NCBI GenBank assembly: GCA_937862675.1
Contig: CALMEC010000249.1
Location: forward strand, 1-6,503
Origin: an uncultured Actinomycetes bacterium
GTDB lineage: Bacteria; Actinomycetota; Thermoleophilia; Miltoncostaeales; Miltoncostaeaceae
Length of the DNA stretch: 6,503 nucleotides
Reading direction: 5' to 3'
Shown: positions 5,499-6,503 of the stretch, piece after piece
Position numbering within the stretch: the stretch's first letter is position 1
Layout: each line of letters begins with the position of its first letter
Translations under genes and position numbers: made by a program
The notes under the pieces: model-generated
Told to the model about the DNA's origin: nothing
What the model saw: only the letters and a program-made list of their open reading frames with translations
The model's database searches: none

Positions 5499-5959
5499 TG
5501 TACTGCCCCGACTGCGGTTTCCATCAGAGCGCCGCCGGCCACGCGTTCTGCGAACGGTGCGGTGCGCGTCTGCCCCAGGAGACGTCCGGGGGACAGACCA
5601 CCGGACCGTTCTCCATCCCGGATCCCACCGGCGACATCGTCGCGGGGGCGCACGGAGGCGTCGAGGGGCCGGCCTTCGCGGTCCGCGCGGGGGCGGGGGT
5701 CCCCGGACAGGTGGTCCGGCTGGGGGCGGGGGCCACGGTCAGCCTGGGCCGCGACCCGGACGCCGACATCTTCCTGGACGACGTGACCGTGTCACGCCGT
5801 CATGCGGAGGTCGTGGTCACGGACGGCGACGTCGTCCTGAGCGATCTCGGCAGCCTCAACGGCACGTACGTCAACCGGCGGCGGATCGACGAGCCGGAGG
5901 CCCTTCTCGACGGTGACGAGATCCAGATCGGCAAGTTCCGGCTGGTGTTCATACGGTGA
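5498..5959 (+). CDS. GarA/OdhI-like FHA domain protein with N-terminal zinc ribbon
   Basis: The protein has 153 residues. Residues 1-25 form a rubredoxin-like zinc ribbon with C3, C6, C18, C21 (CPDC ... CERCG). A flexible linker of about 26-60 holds TT at 34-35 and several Ser/Thr. Residues 65-153 are an FHA phosphothreonine-binding domain: SLGRDPDADIFLDDVTVSRRHAE with G84-R85, S99 and H102, then GSLNGTYVN (118-126, N121), ending GDEIQIGKFRLVFI. These blocks are nearly those of mycobacterial GarA and corynebacterial OdhI. Those proteins bind 2-oxoglutarate dehydrogenase and glutamate-metabolism enzymes, and are switched off when a Ser/Thr kinase phosphorylates the N-terminal ETTS motif (known for the family). 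A matching ETTS is absent here; QTTGPFS is the nearest candidate. The start has a good GGAGAGGG Shine-Dalgarno sequence at 5480-5487 and overlaps the rsiG-like stop. The next gene overlaps by GTGA. The FHA call is firm; the GarA-like metabolic role is inference. Confidence 0.93.
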   Translation: MYCPDCGFHQSAAGHAFCERCGARLPQETSGGQTTGPFSIPDPTGDIVAGAHGGVEGPAFAVRAGAGVPGQVVRLGAGATVSLGRDPDADIFLDDVTVSRRHAEVVVTDGDVVLSDLGSLNGTYVNRRRIDEPEALLDGDEIQIGKFRLVFIR

Positions 5960-6503
5960 GCGAGCCCGTGACAACCGCCCCGGAGAAGGGGGTCACGATC
6001 GGCCGGGTCTGCAAGGAGCTCAAGGCGGAGTTCCCCTCGATCTCGATCTCGAAGATCCGGTTCCTGGAGGATCAGCGGCTCATCACGCCGCAACGGACGG
6101 AGGGCGGCTACCGCAAGTACTCGCAGAACGACATCGAGCGTCTCCGGACGATCCTGCGGCTGCAACGCGACGAGTTCCTCCCCCTCCGTGTCATCCGGCA
6201 GGAGCTCGAGTCCTCCACGTCGGGATCGTTCAGCGTGGCCAACCAGGCCCGCCAGCTGAAGCGCGCGAACCTGGGAGAGCCCGCGCCGAGCGCCCGGGTC
6301 GAGGTGGACGAGGTGGTCGAGCGCACGGGCGCCCCGCTGGCGCTCATCGCCGCACTCGGCCAGTACGGGCTCATCGACACGGCGGAGGACGGGGCCGGCG
6401 GGGAAACGCAGACCGACCGGGGGGACATCCAGACCGCCCCCTTAATGGCCGGCGTCGGGGTGGTAACCCGTCCCCCCCCCGTGTTTCGCCGCGCCGCCGT
6501 CCG
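5956..6503 (+). CDS. MerR-family transcriptional regulator (Rv1828-like), 3' incomplete
   Basis: This frame starts at GTG 5956 within the FHA stop (GTGA) and stays open to the window end: 182 codons plus 2 bases. GTG at 5968 is an alternative start. Residues 13-84 are a winged-helix MerR DNA-binding domain: VTIGRVCKELKAEFPSIS, SKIRFLEDQRLITPQR, GGYRKYSQNDIERL, then RLQRDEFLPLRVIRQEL. This agrees with actinobacterial MerR proteins encoded next to garA (Rv1828 in M. tuberculosis). It lacks the short Cys motifs of metal sensors. A second conserved part (APLALIAALGQYGLID) follows around 127-142. The last ~20 codons look wrong: they include a TTA, a GTA, a TTT and a run of nine C (6472-6480), and the frame does not resemble the usual continuation until VFRRAAV. 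I suspect sequence errors at the contig end. DNA target unknown. Confidence 0.88.
   Translation, partial: MSEPVTTAPEKGVTIGRVCKELKAEFPSISISKIRFLEDQRLITPQRTEGGYRKYSQNDIERLRTILRLQRDEFLPLRVIRQELESSTSGSFSVANQARQLKRANLGEPAPSARVEVDEVVERTGAPLALIAALGQYGLIDTAEDGAGGETQTDRGDIQTAPLMAGVGVVTRPPPVFRRAAV

Noticed and set aside
6442..6444. TTA codon in a regulatory gene as a possible bldA-type developmental control
   Set aside because: It sits in the doubtful last ~65 bases beside other odd codons and a C run. Sequence error is the simpler explanation, and nothing shows this organism uses such control.
1..6503. CRISPR array, insertion sequence, phage or toxin-antitoxin genes
   Set aside because: No direct repeat arrays, transposase, integrase or toxin motifs are visible. 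The window is filled with housekeeping and regulatory genes.

Overview
The window is GC-rich, with C or G at most third codon positions. It looks like a metagenomic contig from a deep-branching actinobacterium. Three observations support that: the order dxr, site-2 protease, ispG; a GarA-like FHA gene next to a Rv1828-like MerR gene; and a small RsiG-type protein, a family known from Actinobacteria. My best guess is the Thermoleophilia/Rubrobacteria side of the phylum, because there RsiG is short with a single motif. This placement is inference from remembered families, not a search. The first ~580 bases look foreign, with betaproteobacteria-like protein sequence and different leucine codon use. 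They are joined in frame to a dxr gene that has lost its N-terminus.

Layout, all on the + strand. (1) 26-1597: an ORF made of a metallophosphoesterase lacking its C-terminus and a DXP reductoisomerase lacking its N-terminal Rossmann motif, probably a chimeric join near 581. (2) 1594-2871: a RseP/Rip1-like site-2 protease. (3) 2868-4100: ispG. (4) 4097-4444: an unrecognised small membrane-anchored protein. Genes 1 to 4 overlap by 4 bases each (ATGA, ATGA, GTGA), so they form one translationally coupled isoprenoid/membrane-proteolysis operon. (5) 4445-4556: a spacer with a hairpin and a TANNNT -10 box. (6) 4557-4630: tRNA-Pro(GGG). (7) 4636-5193: a CDP-alcohol phosphatidyltransferase that starts 5 nt after the tRNA. 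(8) 5226-5498: an RsiG-like small protein with a possible leaderless promoter. (9) 5498-5959: a GarA-like FHA protein with an added zinc ribbon. (10) 5956 to the window end: a MerR-family regulator, 3' incomplete, with suspicious sequence in the last ~65 bases.

Dxr and IspG are two steps of the MEP pathway to isoprenoid precursors. The second block resembles the mycobacterial pgsA2 ... garA-Rv1828 neighbourhood. Here an RsiG-type gene is translationally coupled to garA (TGATG), and garA to merR (GTGA). This physically links a candidate c-di-GMP/sigma-factor switch with a candidate Ser/Thr-kinase-regulated metabolic switch, and is the most interesting biology in the window.
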